A DNA stretch of 39,341 nt from Thermoguttaceae bacterium (GCA_017407125.1 JAFQXE010000032.1:1-39341), one strand, 5' to 3'; numbered from the stretch's first letter, positions 9,563-19,011 are shown. Program-made: numbers and translations. Notes: a model not told the origin generated them from the sequence alone.

Positions 9563-10153
9563 TATTTTACTCCTTCGATGGGTAAAACTGGTAAACGGTT
9601 ATTTAAACGACTTTTGCGGCGGTACGCCCGGGCGCAAAACGGGGAATCGTTTATAAATATTTATATATAATATTATACACTCAATTTGGCAATCAAAAAG
9701 AGATAAATGGGATATTTTTCGAAAAAACGTGTGAAATACTGAGAAAATAGCGAAGAAAAAAGGATTGGAAGGCGGGAATGAAAAGAAATTTTAGGCGAGC
9801 CACGGGTGTTAACCCGTGGGTGTGAGCGAAGCGAACGGAAAAACCTCACGCGGAGACGCAGAGGTGCGGAGGATGTTCGCGAAGTTTTAAAAACTATGCG
9901 TTCTTTGCGTTCTTTGCGGCTTAAATTCTTTGGCGAGCGTCGCTCGCGATCCGAGGGGATTTTCGGCTGCGTCGATTGGTAACAGCGAGCGAGGCGGATT
10001 GCCTTTTCGTCTTTTTCGTTCCTTTTGTGTTTTTCGTGTTTTAAAAAACTTCGGCGGCTGAGACAGCCGCGATCCAGCAGGTCAGAGCGGCTTTCCACGT
10101 TCAGGTGTTTTTTGGAGGCTTTCGCCGCAAAGCGATCTACAAGGATATTAATT
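9563..10153. other. Intergenic region with promoter-like box and degenerate repeats
   Basis: About 590 nt without a gene. GTATAAT on the minus strand (-10 hexamer at 9672-9677, TGTATAATA context) may serve the PEP-CTERM gene, though no clear -35 is seen. The REP-like copy at 9794-9837 follows. Positions 9841-9870 (CTCACGCGGAGACGCAGAGG context) and 9900-9925 (GCGTTCTTT twice) are short degenerate tandem repeats. At about 10003-10040 there is a 9-nt period (TTTTCGTC, TTTTTCGTT, CCTTTTGTG, TTTTTCGTG). The open frame across this stretch is a by-product of the repeats and not a gene. Confidence 0.5.
9794..9837 (+). repeat. REP-like repeat, copy B of a 44-bp inverted pair
   Basis: It is complementary to 6787-6830 at 43 of 44 positions; the only difference lies in the hairpin loop (GTTA instead of GTAA). 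The stem is CCACGGGT (9800-9807) with ACCCGTGG (9812-9819). Its tail GTGAGCGAAGCGAACGG recurs inside the 55-nt repeat at 28566-28620, so the families are mosaic. Confidence 0.8.
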
Positions 10154-10981
10154 CTAATAACCAATTTTGAGAAGGTATTCCAAATCGAACGATTCCCCGG
10201 CTTTACAGGTAATCGGGCCTTCGTGAACTGGGCTGGGGATGATGCAGTAATGACCGCCGTCGAGCAAATAGAATCGGGTTTGCTCTGTGCTCTTAATGAC
10301 AATAAACCGAACGCCCTGCCCGGTCTTTTCGTCGCGGAAATCGAGCCACGACGCCGGTTTGGCTCGGACGGTGTGTTTTGTATTGCCGCCGTTTTCGCAA
10401 GTCAGTTTGAAATCCTTGACGGACTGGTTCATTCGCAAAGACAAGCCTGCGTATCCGCCCCACGGGATATTCAGCGGCGTGCGGTCAAAGACAAGGTCTT
10501 CGCCCCCGGCGGTGAAATGATGTTTGAACGAAATCGAATAGCTCCCTTTTTCGTCCGGGGCGGAAAAGACGACGGTTCTGTCTTCCGTTAAAAGAATAAC
10601 GTCCGGGTTGCGATCGTCAAAGTAACGCAGCTTGATTGTTACAGTAGCAGACAAGCCGTCAATAACAGCGTCCCACGATTCAACCTCGGTCTTTCCGTTG
10701 GACGGTTCCCAGTAATTGACGCCGTTGATAAACTTCCAGCTAAACCAAAGCCCGGTATGCCATCGGTGATCTCTCGGACGAAGCTCTGAAATGACGCGCC
10801 CGTCCGGCAACGCAACAGGATGAATATACGGCTTGCCTTCCGGCGTTTTGACAACCAGTTCCCAAACGACCGCAGCGCCGTTGACGAGCTTGGCGCCGTT
10901 GTCCGTTTTAACGCATTGATAGTCCGCCGCGCAGACGACGGAACTGATTGCTAAAAGCAGGGAAAGGAAAATACATCGCAT
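10154..10981 (-). CDS. DUF6807 (PmoA-like) family exported protein
   Basis: A 275-residue protein with a clear Sec signal (MRCIFLSLLLAISSVVCAAD). The mature part has the motifs of the family formerly labelled methane oxygenase PmoA and now DUF6807: HPVALPDGRVISELRPRDH followed by HTGLWFSWKFINGVNYW (about residues 55-90), and a late beta-sandwich region. These proteins are frequent beside sugar-degrading genes in Planctomycetota and have no proven methane-related activity. The fold suggests an aldose epimerase-like or galactose-mutarotase-like sandwich, which is inference. It lies 28 nt downstream of the LamG/F5/8C PEP-CTERM gene on the same strand, so it may be co-transcribed. No Shine-Dalgarno is seen. 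Confidence 0.75.
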   Translation of the reverse strand: MRCIFLSLLLAISSVVCAADYQCVKTDNGAKLVNGAAVVWELVVKTPEGKPYIHPVALPDGRVISELRPRDHRWHTGLWFSWKFINGVNYWEPSNGKTEVESWDAVIDGLSATVTIKLRYFDDRNPDVILLTEDRTVVFSAPDEKGSYSISFKHHFTAGGEDLVFDRTPLNIPWGGYAGLSLRMNQSVKDFKLTCENGGNTKHTVRAKPASWLDFRDEKTGQGVRFIVIKSTEQTRFYLLDGGHYCIIPSPVHEGPITCKAGESFDLEYLLKIGY

Positions 10982-11009
10982 GGTCAGGTCAGGGTTGAAG
11001 AAACTCTAA

Positions 11010-14003
11010 TTATTTTCTTTTCCGCCAGTACAGCAACCCTGCAACTCCGAGAATCAGCAACGCCCACGTCGAGGGTTCAGGCACGGCGTTGGGATCAATG
11101 CGGCCTGTAATCGCGTACAGCCCATTGCTCAGCGGCGCGTATTGCAAATCCGTGAAAATGCTGGAACGAACATAGTTGTCAATAAAGTTGTCCGCAAGAT
11201 CGGGACTGTTCGTTCCCGAGAGAATCGCGGTAAAGGTACTGTTGGGTCCCAAAGAGCTGTTGTCAGCCAGAACCAGGTCAACAAACGCGCCCTCTTCCAG
11301 GAAAATGTTGCCTGTTACAATGAGCTGGTCGTTTTCGGAAGCGTCTGTACCGCCAAGTTCCATCAACAGCGACGCGCCGGATTTCAGCGTCAAATCGCCG
11401 GTTTCGTACATCGTTCCAACGGAATTGCCCGGCGAAAGAACTACGCCGTTAATAACGTCAATATCGCCAGTAAAGTAGCCTTTGTAATCCAAACGTCCAG
11501 AATTGAGAGCCAGACTGTCCATTTCTACAGAGTTTTGTGCTGCGTTGATTTGCAGCGTGCCGTTACCGGTTTTGAATACCTGTCCTGCGCTGACAATCTT
11601 TTTGGAGGTTGTAACATTGACGAGTCTTGTATCCCCTTCGGCGACGTTGTATTCCAACGTCCCGTTTGAGTTAACCGTAATCGCGCCGTTGGCTGGGATA
11701 GCGGCGCCGGTCAGTTCGAGTACGCCGGAATTAACTGTAATGGCAACGCCTGAAATGGCGCCAGTCATGACCTGTCTGCCGGCCCCGTCTTTATAAAACT
11801 TAGACGCCTTGGAGCAGTTTATTGTACCGTCATAAGTAAACGTTTGTTTGGCGTCAACGCCGTTTCCAACGGAAATTCCGTTTGAATTTCCTTGATCGCA
11901 AATGATTCTCGATCCGGCTTCGCCGGTCAGACCGCCTACGACCATCATATTGCCGTCCCACAGGTTTAGAGCGCCGGCAGAGGAAATAACCAACTCGGCT
12001 TTGTTGTTCGTCCACGTCGTTTTCTTCCATCCGCCGTTGTAAAACGTACCATCTTCAATAACCATTTTGGCTTTTGACGAGAGTTCAAAGACTATCGGGC
12101 GGTAGTCGGCGGAAGAGCACCACAGTTCTCCCGACCCGGATTTAACCCAGGTTCCATCGCCAGTAAATGTAACTGTTGCGTTATTTACGTTCGAGATGCC
12201 GGAATTTGCATAATCGTGGGCAGGCGTTGTATTTCTGTAGATCTCGAACGTCCCGCCTTGCTTGATATCGAACGTTTGAGAAACGGGAGAACGAGGCAGT
12301 GCGTTGTCGTACAGCAGCTCCGCTCCGTTGGCAATTGTAACAGACGCAGATTCCAGAGTTCCGCTGCCGACTATCGCCAGCGTTCCAGCTGAAACGGTCG
12401 TATCGCCGGTATAGTTATTTGCGCCGGATAAAACCAGCGTTCCATCGCCGATTTTGTTCAGCTTGCCGGTTCCGGAAATCGCGCCGGACTGCGTCAGGAT
12501 TCTGTCGCCGGTAACTTCAAATGTCGCGTCCGCATTGAGCGTTACCGTTCCTGTATGATTGGCAAGAACCGTTCCTGTATTGCCGTTCTCTTCAGTGAAT
12601 TTCGCGCCGACTTTATCGGTTCCGTCAATCGTCCAGTCTTTCGACAAGTCTGTACCGACTCCCCAATAAGGCGTATGCTCGAAAATCCACATTTCCGTCA
12701 GACCGGCGCGATTATAAACGTATGAGTTGGCTTCAAATTTAACGTAACGGGCGTCGACCGGAGTAAAAGTAAAGGATTCAATCGGCATAATTTCGGAAGA
12801 ACCTTTTGACGTAACCGTTGTAAGCGTATCGCTTAAAAGCGTAGTCCAGTTTGTACCGTCTGTTGAATAATACAGCGTAAAGTCTTTCGTACCGGAATCG
12901 CCATGACCGGCGTTACGAGTGTTCTGCAAATCAATTTTATCGATATTATACGTATCTCCCAAATCGACGGTAATATAAGCGTTGGTAACGCCGTTAGGGG
13001 CAATCCAGTATCCTTTGTAAGCGTCTTGAACATTAGTAGCCGTTCCAGATATGTCGTAGATAATGCCATCTTTGATTTTTTCAACTCCAAAATAATTATT
13101 CGCATCCGTATAAGTTGCGCTGGCTGTAAGCGTCGCGTTTGCCATGAGGGACTTTTCAGAAACCTGATTTGTCGCCACTGCGTATTTGGATAAAAACACA
13201 GACTGCGACAAGGCGGCGTTGTACGTCGTCAATTCGTCCAGAGAGCCGTTGAGGGTATGCAGCGCCTTTTTTCCATCAGCCGTAGCCGTAATCGTATCCT
13301 TATTCCCGATAATCCAATAATTGCCGTCGTTCCACAAAACTCCATTTTTTTGTGTTTTAGTCCCCGTTGCAACCAGCTCGCCATTGATATACAATTTGCT
13401 CGTATACGTATAGTTTGATCCACTTGTCCCTGTTCTGGCAACTGTTGCAGCAAGATAAACCCATTCGTCAGTTATAAGCGATTGGCTTGTTGAAACATTG
13501 GATTCAGCGCCAACGTAATCATAAAAAACCAGATTTCCATTTGAAAGCGTATAGAACTGACGGCAATGCCCCCCGCCTGCGTTGTTTCGATAACCGAGAA
13601 TATTGATCAGGTTGACGTCCGACGCTTTAACCCAGCCTTCGATAGTCGCCTGATTGGTATTCCAGACGTTGTTGTCTGTAAGGGTAATTTTACTGGTATT
13701 GCCGTTAAACGTCGCCGACGTTCCAATAACGCCTGGAGTTCCAAACGTTACGTCTGTAGCTGCGCCCTGATTCGTGTTGCTCCCGACATTGACGACAGTC
13801 GTTACATTAGGATTGTCGTCCAGCCCCATGTGCCAGACAGGATTATAGCCTGTCGTCAAGTTGGAATACGACAGCGCTTCCGCATAAACGTTTGTCGCTG
13901 ACAGAGTAACGCCTGTCAAAACGGCGATTAAAACAGCGATTGTCTTATAACCTTTTGTATAAATCTGGGAACGGCGAATTGAATCGAAAGTAATATTAAC
14001 CAT
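11010..14003 (-). CDS. PEP-CTERM protein with LamG, F5/8C and beta-strand repeats
   Basis: A 997-residue exported protein. The signal segment is at about 20-42 (IAVLIAVLTGVTLSATNVYA). A LamG-like sandwich covers about 50-270 (SATFNGNTSKITLTDNN, ATIEGWVKA, KLYINGELVATG). An F5/8 type C (discoidin) module covers about 285-445 (AYITVDLGDTYNIDKIDL, FTLYYSTDGTNWTTL). Then come autotransporter-associated beta-strand repeats (GKLNKIGDGTLVLSGANNYT, GDTTVSAGTLAI) and the segment LSPGNSVGTMYETGDLTL. The end is VPEPSTWALLILG, a hydrophobic stretch and RKRK. The architecture suggests a glycan-binding adhesin or matrix protein delivered by an exosortase encoded elsewhere. A possible regulator site lies upstream at 14127-14161. 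The Shine-Dalgarno is weak. Confidence 0.87.
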   Translation of the reverse strand: MVNITFDSIRRSQIYTKGYKTIAVLIAVLTGVTLSATNVYAEALSYSNLTTGYNPVWHMGLDDNPNVTTVVNVGSNTNQGAATDVTFGTPGVIGTSATFNGNTSKITLTDNNVWNTNQATIEGWVKASDVNLINILGYRNNAGGGHCRQFYTLSNGNLVFYDYVGAESNVSTSQSLITDEWVYLAATVARTGTSGSNYTYTSKLYINGELVATGTKTQKNGVLWNDGNYWIIGNKDTITATADGKKALHTLNGSLDELTTYNAALSQSVFLSKYAVATNQVSEKSLMANATLTASATYTDANNYFGVEKIKDGIIYDISGTATNVQDAYKGYWIAPNGVTNAYITVDLGDTYNIDKIDLQNTRNAGHGDSGTKDFTLYYSTDGTNWTTLLSDTLTTVTSKGSSEIMPIESFTFTPVDARYVKFEANSYVYNRAGLTEMWIFEHTPYWGVGTDLSKDWTIDGTDKVGAKFTEENGNTGTVLANHTGTVTLNADATFEVTGDRILTQSGAISGTGKLNKIGDGTLVLSGANNYTGDTTVSAGTLAIVGSGTLESASVTIANGAELLYDNALPRSPVSQTFDIKQGGTFEIYRNTTPAHDYANSGISNVNNATVTFTGDGTWVKSGSGELWCSSADYRPIVFELSSKAKMVIEDGTFYNGGWKKTTWTNNKAELVISSAGALNLWDGNMMVVGGLTGEAGSRIICDQGNSNGISVGNGVDAKQTFTYDGTINCSKASKFYKDGAGRQVMTGAISGVAITVNSGVLELTGAAIPANGAITVNSNGTLEYNVAEGDTRLVNVTTSKKIVSAGQVFKTGNGTLQINAAQNSVEMDSLALNSGRLDYKGYFTGDIDVINGVVLSPGNSVGTMYETGDLTLKSGASLLMELGGTDASENDQLIVTGNIFLEEGAFVDLVLADNSSLGPNSTFTAILSGTNSPDLADNFIDNYVRSSIFTDLQYAPLSNGLYAITGRIDPNAVPEPSTWALLILGVAGLLYWRKRK

Positions 14004-14100
14004 GACTTGTTCCGAACAGGAAAAAATGGTTGGATTAGGAAACGTCCTCGCGGCAAAACAATTCTCGCGAAACAGGAACGTTGGTATTTACCTTTTATGT

Positions 14101-14161
14101 ATTATACACGATTTTTTTGATTAATTACTTTCAATTTTCGCGAATGTTGAAAATTGAAAGT
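14101..14161 (-). promoter_or_regulatory. Promoter and palindromic operator candidate of the 11010-14003 gene
   Basis: TATAAT on the minus strand (14101-14106) lies 98 nt upstream of the start. A perfect 13-bp inverted repeat, ACTTTCAATTTTC (14127-14139) and its complement (14149-14161), covers and extends above the expected -35 position, where the hexamer itself is poor. The right arm shares the 18-mer AATGTTGAAAATTGAAAG with the region upstream of the araC-type gene. That is the arrangement expected of an activator-dependent promoter. Confidence 0.5.
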
Positions 14162-14212
14162 TTTGAGCGAGAAATATAGAAAATGGGGGGATTGCAGAAA
14201 AAATGACGGTTT

Positions 14213-14405
14213 GGAGTGCGACGGCTTGCCGTCGCTTTTTCAAGAAAAACGTAGAGAATCTCCCAAAAAGAAATTCGTGCCAATAACGTTTGAACAATAT
14301 CTTTCGATTTATCGTTTATTGTTCTTTGCGTTATCAGCACGAATAAATATTATCGTTGCTCGCAGTAGTATTTGTAATGAAAGCGACGGCAAGCCGTCGC
14401 ACTCC
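14213..14405. repeat. 193-bp nested palindromic element (BIME/MITE-like)
   Basis: The ends are 23-nt exact inverted repeats (14213-14235 and 14383-14405). Each is GGAG-TGC followed by the hairpin GCGACGGC TT GCCGTCGC. Between them ATTCGTGC (14273-14280), ATAACG, GAACAATA and CGAT each find their complement in reverse order (14311-14344). Together these give a long imperfect cruciform closing at 14308/14311. The GGAG foot before a hairpin is the signature of REP sequences. The element ends 4 nt from the stop codon of the isomerase gene. It holds no open frame. Confidence 0.75.
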
Positions 14406-14409
14406 ACAA

Positions 14410-15237
14410 TCAGATCAGCTTGCGCAGGTAGTCGATGCTGTCCTGGGCGTCGTCGAGCGTGCCGCATTCAACGCTCATGACAATGTCTTGCGGAATCGAC
14501 TTCAAAATGGCAACGACTTTTTCCCAGTCAATAACGCCTTTTCCGCAAGCGCAGCCGACCGGCGTGCCCATCACCTTGCCGCGTTCGGAATCGGACTGCG
14601 AGAACGAGATGTCTTTGGCGTGAACGTGTACCAGACGCGTCTTGATCCGTTCCAGCCATTCAATCGGGTCGTTGTTGCCGAGGTACGAGTTGCCGGTGTC
14701 GAAGTTGACGCCAATCGTGTCCGGCATGTCAACCAGATTGACCAGCTCGTCGAACATATCCGGCTTGAGCGAGTACTGCTGATGCTGTTCCAGCCCGATT
14801 TTAATCCCGCGGCGCGAGGCGACTTTCGCCGCTTCCATGAGCGTGTAACGAATGAGAACAAAGTCCTCCGCCTTGGTCGTCCAGTCCGGCTTGGCGCCTT
14901 CGTCTGTATTGAGAACCGGCGCGCCGCACTCTTTGGCAAACCGCGCCGCCTGTTTGAGATACTCGACGCTGATTTCCGGCTTCGCCAGCGGGCAGTGGGT
15001 GGACAAACCCGACAGTTTCAACCCGTGCTTTTCCGCGCAGTCGCGAATTCGGAACGGGTCGTCGAGCATGGAAACGCTGTGGAAATACCGCGCTTCCGAC
15101 AGCAGCTCTCGACCCAGATGAACCATTGGCTCGACGTATTCATACCCGCATTTCGCGGTGAATTCCATGCCCCATTCAAACGATTTATGGCTCGTACGAA
15201 CAGCTTCCAGATTTAATCCAATTCCAATTTTTCCCAT
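14410..15237 (-). CDS. Sugar phosphate isomerase/epimerase-like TIM barrel
   Basis: A 275-residue cytoplasmic protein of the xylose isomerase-like (AP endonuclease 2) TIM-barrel superfamily. The four expected metal ligands are visible: E150 in KIGLEQHQQ, D180 in GVNFDTGNS, H206 in LVHVHAKD and E257 in VMSVECGT. The length is typical. Members convert ketoses to their epimers or isomers, or act on inositol derivatives; the exact substrate cannot be read. The start is supported by AGGAG 9 nt upstream. An AraC-family regulator gene lies 101 nt upstream on the same strand, separated by a 7-bp repeat tract, so shared regulation is plausible. Confidence 0.85.
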   Translation of the reverse strand: MGKIGIGLNLEAVRTSHKSFEWGMEFTAKCGYEYVEPMVHLGRELLSEARYFHSVSMLDDPFRIRDCAEKHGLKLSGLSTHCPLAKPEISVEYLKQAARFAKECGAPVLNTDEGAKPDWTTKAEDFVLIRYTLMEAAKVASRRGIKIGLEQHQQYSLKPDMFDELVNLVDMPDTIGVNFDTGNSYLGNNDPIEWLERIKTRLVHVHAKDISFSQSDSERGKVMGTPVGCACGKGVIDWEKVVAILKSIPQDIVMSVECGTLDDAQDSIDYLRKLI

Positions 15238-15258
15238 GAGGTTGTCTCCTGTTAATAA

Positions 15259-15330
15259 TAGTGGTAAGTGATTAGTGGTTAGTGGTAAGTAAGATGAACG
15301 CTTTGCGACCTAAACACTAACCACTAAAAA
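15259..15330. repeat. Degenerate 7-bp tandem tract between araC and the isomerase gene
   Basis: Five units in exact phase run from 15259 to 15293 (TAGTGGT, AAGTGAT, TAGTGGT, TAGTGGT, AAGTAAG). Three more on the opposite sense run from 15310 to 15330 (CTAAACA, CTAACCA, CTAAAAA). The units match the CCACTTA/CCACTAA units at 30931-30951 when reverse-complemented. Confidence 0.8.
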
Positions 15331-15338
15331 CATATAAC

Positions 15339-16355
15339 TTATTTATCTTCCCTCTGCGCCAGTCTATATTCCCTCGGCGTAATATTCTTTTCCTGACGGA
15401 AAACCGTGGTGAAGTAGGCGGGGGTTGCGAATCCGCATTGTTCTGCAACGTCCGAAACGGATAGCTCCGGGTTTTCCTGAAGCAGAACGCATGCCCGTTC
15501 GACGCGAACGGATTTCAAATAGTCTGCCGGCGACTTGTTGACAATCTGCCGACAATAGTTTGTAAACAGCGTTTGACTGACGCCGCATTCTCTCGCCATC
15601 TGCCGAACCGTCCACGGCGCTTTGAGGGCGTCTGACGAGTTCCGCAGCGACTGCAGAAACAGGTCAACGGCTCGGAACGACGCGCCCAGCGAGGCGTTGA
15701 GATGAAGCTCGCTTTTCCGCATCGCCTTTAACAGCGCCAGAAGGTACTCGTTAATCGCCATTGTCAGCGAGGAATAAAACGATTCTTGGTTGACGTTTCG
15801 CAGCAGCTGAGCGATTCTCAAAACGGTTTTCCGAACCGGCGCGCCAACTGGCAGCGTTGACGATTCCGTTAACCGAATCAGATCGGCGAACTCCTTCTGG
15901 TCGTCCTGTGACAACACGACCCAGCTGGGCCATTTCAGCTGTTGGTTGGGCAGACTGACGCCGAGGTCGATTATCAGCCAATGCAGCCGGCTGGAGCGAA
16001 TGTAGGGGTTCCCGTACCGATGCCGCTGCCACGGCCGGGTAATCGCGACGTGGTTCGCCCTGACCTGCTCGAACACCTCCGAGCCGATTCCCAAATCCAG
16101 CTGACCGGATTCGACAAACTCCAGCTCAAAGCCGTCGTGCTGATGCCACGTCATGCCCCAGTTCTGATCGCGCGGAGAATTCCAGTACCCGACGCTAATC
16201 AGCCCTGGCAGGATTTTGGGCGACAGTTCCACGCCAGGATAGCCCTTCACCGCCAGAGCGCGCATTTCGATACTTTTATCCTCAGCCGCTTTCGCCAGAA
16301 GCTGACAATGCTTGAGCTGTCGAGGCGGAGTTTTGGAAATTGCTTTTTTAGCCAT
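15339..16355 (-). CDS. AraC-family transcriptional regulator
   Basis: A 338-residue DNA-binding regulator. The C-terminal AraC/XylS domain (about 245-335) has two helix-turn-helix units: TVRQMARECGVSQTLFTNYC (about 249-268) and SVSDVAEQCGFATPAYFTTV (about 299-318). The family FRQEKNITPREYR signature follows. The N-terminal part (about 50-130) is a cupin-like sugar-sensing region (WHQHDGFELEFVESGQLDLG). It probably responds to a sugar and controls the neighbouring glycan genes. Its own upstream region holds a good promoter (16415-16443) and an 18-bp sequence shared with the upstream region of the 11010-14003 gene. A hairpin lies in its 5' leader. No strong Shine-Dalgarno is seen. Confidence 0.92.
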   Translation of the reverse strand: MAKKAISKTPPRQLKHCQLLAKAAEDKSIEMRALAVKGYPGVELSPKILPGLISVGYWNSPRDQNWGMTWHQHDGFELEFVESGQLDLGIGSEVFEQVRANHVAITRPWQRHRYGNPYIRSSRLHWLIIDLGVSLPNQQLKWPSWVVLSQDDQKEFADLIRLTESSTLPVGAPVRKTVLRIAQLLRNVNQESFYSSLTMAINEYLLALLKAMRKSELHLNASLGASFRAVDLFLQSLRNSSDALKAPWTVRQMARECGVSQTLFTNYCRQIVNKSPADYLKSVRVERACVLLQENPELSVSDVAEQCGFATPAYFTTVFRQEKNITPREYRLAQREDK

Positions 16356-16385
16356 AGATTCGTTCAGTGGGTAGAAACGACCGTC

Positions 16386-16404
16386 AAGGAGCGCCGCGCT
16401 CCTT
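16386..16404 (-). promoter_or_regulatory. Leader hairpin of the araC-type gene
   Basis: AAGGAGCG and CGCTCCTT form an 8-bp stem with a 3-nt loop. It lies between the -10 at 16415-16420 and the start codon at 16355, so it is probably transcribed at the extreme 5' end. No T-run follows, so it is not a terminator on this strand. Confidence 0.45.
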
Positions 16405-16414
16405 TTATTATCTT

Positions 16415-16443
16415 ATCATACACTGAACGATTTTAAAAAGCAA
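16415..16443 (-). promoter_or_regulatory. Sigma70-type promoter of the araC-type gene
   Basis: Minus strand: TTGCTT (16438-16443), a 17-nt spacer, TATGAT (16415-16420). It lies 60 nt upstream of the start codon. The same TTGCTT -35 with 17-nt spacing recurs before glpK and before the two-domain glycoside hydrolase. Confidence 0.65.
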
Positions 16444-16461
16444 GACACAAAAGTTTTAAAA

Positions 16462-16485
16462 TTCAACAATGTTGAAAATTGAAAG
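16462..16485. promoter_or_regulatory. Operator candidate shared with the 11010-14003 gene
   Basis: TTCAACA-A-TGTTGAA (16462-16476) is an odd palindrome. It overlaps AATGTTGAAAATTGAAAG (16468-16485), which is identical to 14143-14160. It lies about 19 nt above the -35 of the araC-type promoter, a usual position for autoregulation. Binding by the AraC-type protein is inferred from position only. Confidence 0.45.
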
Positions 16486-16557
16486 AAGGGAGCCTGGATC
16501 GAAAGGACTAAAAAGCAATTTACGCATGATAGTCGTTTCGATCCATCGCAATTCAAA

Positions 16558-19011
16558 TTATTTTTTCTTCCGCCAGTACAGCAGCCCCGCGGCGCCGATA
16601 ATGAGCAGCGCCCAAGTCGACGGTTCCGGAACGGCGTTGGCGTCAATGTTTAATCGAACAATGCTGCCATCAATAACAGACAGACCCATATAACTCGGAA
16701 GTCCGCCGTCAATGAGATTCGTCCAGTACGATTCATTAAGCTGGTTGTCAGTAAACGTTCCATCTGATTGAGCAATAATATCGTACGTTGCGCCGGGAAC
16801 AATTGCGCTGAGCGCCAATTCAATTATAGCGTTGTCATCATCAAAATCAAAAGACTTGGCGATAAGCTTATCCATGCCGCTGTCATCCTGTTCCAACAAC
16901 AGCGTACTATCTTCAATCTTAAACGCGCCTTCTATAATCGCTTCGCCAACGGAATTGCCGGGCGAGAAGACTGCGCCGTCGATAACAACAATATCACCTT
17001 TGTACTCGCCTTTGAAGTCCAGTTCGCCAGCTTGAACCTCGAACGTGTCTGCCTGGAACATGTCGTCGGTTGCGTAGATCTTCAGAGCGCCAGTTCCCGT
17101 CTTGAGAACTTTTCCGCCAGAAACGGTTGTATTAGCGGTCGTAAAGTCCAACATGGCTTCGCCAGAGGGAACGTTATATTCCAAAACCGCGTCACCGGTA
17201 ATTTCAATAGAACTGTTTGCCTTGACAGCGTCGCCAGTCAGTACAAGCGCACCCTCGGAAACGGTAGTGTCGCCAAAATACGTGTTGTCGCCGGAAAGAG
17301 TCAGTGTACCGTCGCCGGTTTTTTCTAATCCGCCATTCCCGGAAACGACGCCGTTAAGATTCAGCGTTCTATCCTCGCCGATTTCAAACTTACCATCTGC
17401 ATTGAGTATTACCGGATTGTCAAACGTTGCCGTCTGGAAGTCGCCGTCGGTAAACGAGACGCCCGTTCTGCTCTCTCCGTCGATAGTCCAATTCTCGTCG
17501 GTAATAACTGAAGAATTGACAAAGTATTCCGGTTCGCCAGAAAAGAAAATTTCTGCAAATCCAACTCGGTCGCCGCCGCTGGCTCCGTACCATCTGAATG
17601 CGTTGTCCAGAATTGTCATTCGCGCTTTGCTGAATGAATAATTGTCTCCCAAAGAGAACGTTGCATACTGGTTTGCGTTTATGGATTGGTCTGTTTTGAA
17701 CTCGTCGGCAAAAACCAGCTTGCCGGAATCGTCAAACAGTTCCAAAATGAAATCGGTCATCTGGTTGCCCTGAGAGCCGTAACCGCCAATGGAGACGCTG
17801 TCATATCTGACGCTTCCCGACGGCATGTTAAAATCGATTACTGACGAATAACCCAAATTGAGGTAGTCATCGCCGCTGCCATTGGTGTACCAAACGTCGC
17901 CCATGCCCGTTCCCGTACCGTCAAACAGATAGGTCAGAGCGCGGGCAGATCCACGAGTTGCACCCTCTGTAACAAACGACGCGGACGTTGGACGAACGAT
18001 ATTGTCTGCATGCATCGGTTCATTGTACTTTTCAGGAGTTGTTGCCACGGCTGTATCAATCGTATTGAAATAAACTTCCGCAAAACCGATTCTGTCGCCG
18101 CCGCCCCCAACGCCTCTGAAGTTGCTTGTAACAGTCATTATAACCTTCGCCACGCCGTCAACTTCCGGGAACGAAAAATAGTTATAAACCCCGTTGGATG
18201 CATCCCACATTTTAAAGCTGTATTGGGAGGCGTCTTGAACGGCAATTGTATTTCCATTAGCATCCAGAAATTCCAGATTGAAATTCTTGATGGAGTTGCC
18301 GGTAACGTTGTAGGGCTGAACGGAAATGCCGGTAAGCTTTTTAGTACCGCCTAATTCAAACGTAAATACAGGGTTGGGATTCGTACCGTTGTAATAACCA
18401 TTGGTTGTATCAGCAGCGCTGGAACACCATGTTGAACCTGCATTCCTGTCAAAGAGGTTGCTCACATTGTATCCGTTAAGGTTCGCAACAGTACACGTTC
18501 CCGAGGTCGGCGTTACAGTAGAACTGACGTCAAACGAGATATTGCCAATTCCATAGCGGTCGCCGCCGTGATTTTCTGTCATGGTAAATTTGACAAATCT
18601 CGCATTCGTTGGAGTTGTAAGATTCAGTGTTGCGCCGTCTATAGAAATATTGCTAAATGTCTGCGTATAAACCGGCGTTCCGGAAAGAGCGGGCGAATCG
18701 TAAAATTCCAGCGTCATCGCCTTGACATTGTTCCCAGCCGCGCTGTACTTGTCAAGAATAATACTGTTAATCGTCTGAACGGCGCCCAAATCGCAAAGCA
18801 TAACCGGGGTTGTTCCGTTGTACGGCGTATTGTTGGCTTGAGTGCACCATTGCCCCGAGGAGTAACTCATGTTGTAGTTTGTGTAGTAGCTGTTATTGCC
18901 CGCGCCATCCAGAGCGTTTACGCGAACCGCGTAAATCACTTCCGCCTGAGCAAGGGACGCTGCGCTGACGAGAGCCAAAAGACTCAAAACAATTGTCTGG
19001 TAAGTTTTCAT
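16558..19011 (-). CDS. PEP-CTERM protein with three F5/8C-like modules
   Basis: An 817-residue exported protein. The Sec signal is MKTYQTIVLSLLALVSAASL with a cut near AQA-E. The first 500 residues hold three related discoidin-like units, each with a DLG or ELGG strand, an NNVKAMTLEFYDSPALSG-type strand and a closing GDRxGFAEVYF or GDRYGIGNISF motif (ends near 160, 320 and 500). A beta-strand repeat region follows (GGLEKTGDGTLTLSGDNTYF), then FSPGNSVGEAIIEG, then VPEPSTWALLIIG, a hydrophobic stretch and RKKK. It is probably a surface or matrix glycan-binding protein sorted by an exosortase. The promoter at 19086-19114 fits. No Shine-Dalgarno is seen. Confidence 0.87.
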   Translation of the reverse strand: MKTYQTIVLSLLALVSAASLAQAEVIYAVRVNALDGAGNNSYYTNYNMSYSSGQWCTQANNTPYNGTTPVMLCDLGAVQTINSIILDKYSAAGNNVKAMTLEFYDSPALSGTPVYTQTFSNISIDGATLNLTTPTNARFVKFTMTENHGGDRYGIGNISFDVSSTVTPTSGTCTVANLNGYNVSNLFDRNAGSTWCSSAADTTNGYYNGTNPNPVFTFELGGTKKLTGISVQPYNVTGNSIKNFNLEFLDANGNTIAVQDASQYSFKMWDASNGVYNYFSFPEVDGVAKVIMTVTSNFRGVGGGGDRIGFAEVYFNTIDTAVATTPEKYNEPMHADNIVRPTSASFVTEGATRGSARALTYLFDGTGTGMGDVWYTNGSGDDYLNLGYSSVIDFNMPSGSVRYDSVSIGGYGSQGNQMTDFILELFDDSGKLVFADEFKTDQSINANQYATFSLGDNYSFSKARMTILDNAFRWYGASGGDRVGFAEIFFSGEPEYFVNSSVITDENWTIDGESRTGVSFTDGDFQTATFDNPVILNADGKFEIGEDRTLNLNGVVSGNGGLEKTGDGTLTLSGDNTYFGDTTVSEGALVLTGDAVKANSSIEITGDAVLEYNVPSGEAMLDFTTANTTVSGGKVLKTGTGALKIYATDDMFQADTFEVQAGELDFKGEYKGDIVVIDGAVFSPGNSVGEAIIEGAFKIEDSTLLLEQDDSGMDKLIAKSFDFDDDNAIIELALSAIVPGATYDIIAQSDGTFTDNQLNESYWTNLIDGGLPSYMGLSVIDGSIVRLNIDANAVPEPSTWALLIIGAAGLLYWRKKK